This document shows positions 60,734-64,000 of a stretch of DNA of 64,000 nucleotides, in pieces. Location of the stretch: assembly GCF_009727055.1 (NCBI RefSeq), contig NC_052357.1:5576999-5640998 (forward strand), read 5' to 3'. Position numbers and translations under genes: made by a program. Origin of the DNA: Benincasa hispida. Lineage: Eukaryota > Streptophyta > Magnoliopsida > Cucurbitales > Cucurbitaceae. Each line of letters begins with the position of its first letter. Position 1 is the stretch's first letter. A model generated the notes under the pieces. It ran no database searches and had not been told where the DNA came from. It saw only the letters and a list, made by a program, of their open reading frames with translations.

Positions 60734-63540
60734 AATCTCCCTCTATTTCACTTTTTGGAGGAACTTGTCATTCCCACGGCGGAACGACAAAACTTAAGCT
60801 TCTCTCTTGATAGATTCTTCGTCGATATATCAGATCTGTTGTGATCAGTATGTATCTTCTCAAGCTCAACAATTCATTAATCAAAGAATCTCTCATCTAG
60901 TGATACCTCACATCTATATGCTTTATTTTTGAATGAAATGTAGCATTCTTACCGAAATGAATAACACTTGTCACAATATATCACATATCTTCATTGCTTG
61001 AAGCCAAGCTCCTGTATAAAGTACTTCATCCACAACATCTCTTTACAAGCCTCTGGTGCTGCAGTATACTCTGCTTCAGTTGTAGAAAGTGCAACACACT
61101 TCTGCAACCTTGACTGCCAAGACACTGCACCATTTGCAAATGTCATCAGATCACTGGAAATAGACTTTCTATTGTCTAGATCTCCTGTTATACCCGAATC
61201 TATGTACCCAACAAGTGTTGGGTTTCCATCTCCAAATGTGAGCTTCAAAGTAGAAGTGCCTCTCAAATATCTCATGATGTACTTGACTACCTTCCAATGT
61301 TGTTTTCTTAGATTGGACATAAAACAACTAACAACACCAACAATATGAGCAATATCAGGTCTAGTATATACCATGACATACATCAAACTCCCAACTGCTG
61401 AAGCATAAGGGATCTTGCTCATATCTTCCTTCTCTTTATATGTAAAAGGACTATGTTTACTACTCAGTTTGAAGTGACTAAATAAGGGAGAACTGATTAA
61501 TATTGCTTTACTCGTGTTGAAACGCTTAAGGACCTTCTCTAAATATTGCTCCTGTGACATATATAATTTCTTGGAAGCTCTGCCTCAAACTATTTGAATT
61601 CTAAGAATTTTCTTTGTTGGCGCCAAATCCTTCATGGTAAAGGATTTGTTCAATTGTTTCTTCAATCTGTCAATTCTTGAAACATTTCTGCCAACAATCA
61701 AAATGTCATCAAAATAAAGTAATAATATAATAAAAACATCATCAGAAAAATTTTGAACAAAAACGCAATGATCAAAAGTAGTCTTTTTGTAGCTTTGCTC
61801 CTCCATAACTGACTCAAACTTTTTGTACCACAACCTCAATGCCTGTTTCAACCCATAAAGACTTTTCTTCAATTTACACATCAGATGCTCTTTGCCTTTC
61901 TGCTCAAAACCATATAATTTTTCTATATAGATTTATTTATCTAAATGTCCATGAAGAAATGCAAGTTTAACATCCATCTGCTCGACCTCTAAGTCAAGAC
62001 TAGCTGTCAAATCCAAAAGTACAAGTATATAAGACATCTTGACAACTGGAGCAAAATTTTCATCAAAGTCGACACCTTTCTTCTGACTGAACCCTTTGAC
62101 AACCAATCTTGCTTTGTAACACAGCTTTGAGGTATGTTATTCCTGCTTCACTTTATAAACCCACTTATTTTTCAGTGCGATTTTTCCTTTAGACAATTTC
62201 ACAAGCTCAAAAGTGTGGTTTTCATGCAAAGACTTCATCTAATCTTTCATGGCATAAATCCACTTTCTTTTTGCCCTTCTTCTATGGCCTCTTCATAACT
62301 CTTAGGCTTTCTTCCATCAGTCAATAATAAAATATTCATTAACTAAATATCTTGTTGACGGACGTCGATCTCTGATAGATCTCTTCAGTGAAACATTTGT
62401 AGGAACTTCTATTTATGATAATTGTTCTTGAACACTGTCATTTGCATCATCCTGCTCTGAATTCTCATCTGAATCAACAAATTGTTCATTCTGAACCTCA
62501 TCTTCTATTTGTGTAAAAGGTTGAGTCAAAGAAATTGAACTCGAATCAATCAGATTATCATTGTGCTCAAACTCTATTTTACTTGTCGTCTCAATATCTA
62601 ATATTGTTTAGTCTTCTACAAACACAACATCTCGACTTTTTATGAGCTTCTTCTGAACTGGATCATACAGTCTATAATTGAATTTATCTTGGGCATTTCC
62701 AAGAAATACCACGATCTAGTTTTTGTATCAAACTTTGATCTCTCATCTTTAGGAACATGGACAAAAACTTTACAACCAAAGACACGTATGTTATCATAAG
62801 ATATATCTTATTTGACTATATTTTGTTTGGAACTTTTGATCCCAAAGGAACACATAGTGTGAGATTCAAAACATGTATAATTATATTCAATGCTTCACCC
62901 CAGAACGATTATGATAATTGTGACTTTGAAAGCAAGCATCTCTTTCTCTTAACTAGTCTTCTGTTCATTCTCTCAAGTTATACCATTTAACTGAAGAGTC
63001 TTAGAAGGTGTCTTTTGATGTCGAATGCCATGATTTCTATAATACTCGTCAAAAGGTCCATAATAATCACCTCCATTATTAATCCTAATACACTTCAACT
63101 TTTTATCAGTTTCTTTCTCAATAAGGGCATGAAACCGTTTAACACTTGTAACACCTGATCTTTACACTTCAAGGTATAGACCCACGTTTTCCTTGAATGG
63201 TCATAAAAAAACATCACAAAATATGACATACCTCCAAGTGTTTTTATTTTCATAGGACCACACACATTAGAATGTACCAAGTCTAGTATATTTGGTTTTC
63301 TTAAATGTTAAAAATACTTAAAAGTAACTCTTGTTTGCTTTCCTACCAAACAATGAGGACACCTTTCTAGGGGTGCACTATTTATATTAGGAAGATGATT
63401 TTTCTTAGCTAATATCTTCAAATCCTTCTCACTCATATGACTGAGTCTTTTATGCCAAAGCTCAACACACACTTCATCATTTACTGTATTTATATCACAA
63501 TCCCAAGGTGACACGGTGAAGCATGAATCTCATTGTGTAA
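60734..63540 (-). pseudogene. Tork/Tnt1-like copia pol remnant
   Basis: Minus-strand order: the integrase zinc (HHCC) region at 63514-63308 (WHKRLSHMSEKDLKILAKK, then CPHCLVGKQ), the integrase core at 63280-63095 (HSNVCGPMKIKTLGGMSYF), broken sequence, reverse transcriptase at 61881-61585 (KKSLYGLKQA, then LLYFDDILIVG in place of YVDD), then RNase H at 61560-60991 (IPYASAVGSLMYVM, TRPDIAH, ALSTTEAEY). A relic EKIHTDHNRSDISTKNL block near 60830-60780 marks the RNase H end. Stops and shifts are frequent. Gag and protease are not seen: the sequence changes character at about 63540. Confidence 0.92.
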
Positions 63541-64000
63541 ACTCTTAAGGACATGAGAACTAAGAACAATATATTGTATATGTTATTAATCTCCCATTAA
63601 AGTGTTCTAACAACATATCATATATGTTTATCAATCTCCCACTGACGTGTTTTACTTGTTCGGATATACTTTTACTTAGGTTTATTCTGACTAATTAAAC
63701 AACCTAAGTCTATTTGGTTTATCCAAGTATAACGGTTATAAATGGATTTAACCTATGATGTCTAGGTGATAAACCAGTTTTATTACCTCATACCACTCAC
63801 GCATTACCAAACATCTAGCATTCCCTCACGCTCGGTGTCACAATCGCTCTTTCGGAAGCTTCTCTTAGCGATTGTGCGGCACTTGTTCCCGCTCACGAAC
63901 AAGCCAGCCAACTCGATTACGGACTGCCGATGGCACACCGAGTGCCTCTTGCAACCTCCACCCCCGTTTTAGGGAAAACGGTTTTAGAAAACGGGTTTGG
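63541..64000. other. Unidentified repeat-like sequence at the right edge
   Basis: AATCTCCCATTAAAGTGTTC and AATCTCCCACTGACGTGTTT lie about 50 bp apart, and a GC-richer block follows to the edge (ACCGAGTGCCTCTTGCAACC near 63938). It resembles LTR-retroelement leader or LTR sequence inserted in the Tork copy. Too short to classify. Confidence 0.35.

Noticed and set aside
60968..61348. 126-codon plus-strand frame
   Set aside because: Antisense shadow of copia RNase H on the minus strand.

Overview
This is nuclear DNA of a eudicot plant. It is AT-rich, its genes carry many GT-AG introns, and transposable elements occupy much of it. The style of the Ty1/copia proteins and tRNA-like SINEs suggests Cucurbitaceae (Cucumis, Benincasa, Lagenaria or similar). 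That is recall of family style, not a search, so treat it as moderate inference.

Five ordinary host genes are supported. On the minus strand at the left edge is the 5' end of a FAB1-type phosphatidylinositol-3-phosphate 5-kinase (1-613, plus a spliced 5' leader to about 1500). On the plus strand is a complete five-exon eIF2B alpha gene (32165-35729). On the minus strand is a two-exon LEA_3 (LEA5/SAG21-like) gene (36836-37195). On the plus strand are a two-exon FCS-like zinc finger (FLZ) gene (47466-48152) and a fifteen-exon ARID+PHD gene of the ARID4 type (50706-55460). They share no operon-like logic; they are independent housekeeping, signalling and stress genes.

The rest is intergenic DNA and mobile elements. 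From 12.2 to 29.3 kb lies a nested copia complex: a decayed pol remnant, then three related long LTRs (A 13999-16207, B 24770-26823, C 27177-29329) with two tRNA-Met-type primer binding sites around one broken gag-pol. A 2,465-bp solo LTR with a 5-bp target duplication interrupts that gag-pol. The complex abuts, and probably sits inside, a DUF1985 pseudogene (29330-29955) whose surroundings carry GATAGACAGAGATAG-type repeats. A second copia copy (38581-42032) has paired short LTRs but no gag. A third (60064-63540) is Tork/Tnt1-like. All recognisable copia pol remnants are on the minus strand. Smaller items are two LINE fragments (one in eIF2B alpha intron 3), three SINE-like elements, a GC-rich hAT MITE with 8-bp TSD, a Harbinger-like MITE, fold-back repeats, a diverged ~100-bp tandem repeat and two single-N gaps inside direct repeats.

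I found no clearly new biological system. The most distinctive structures are the CGATCGTTTAG arrays shared by the long LTRs and the retroelement leader, and the multi-layer nesting at 12-31 kb.
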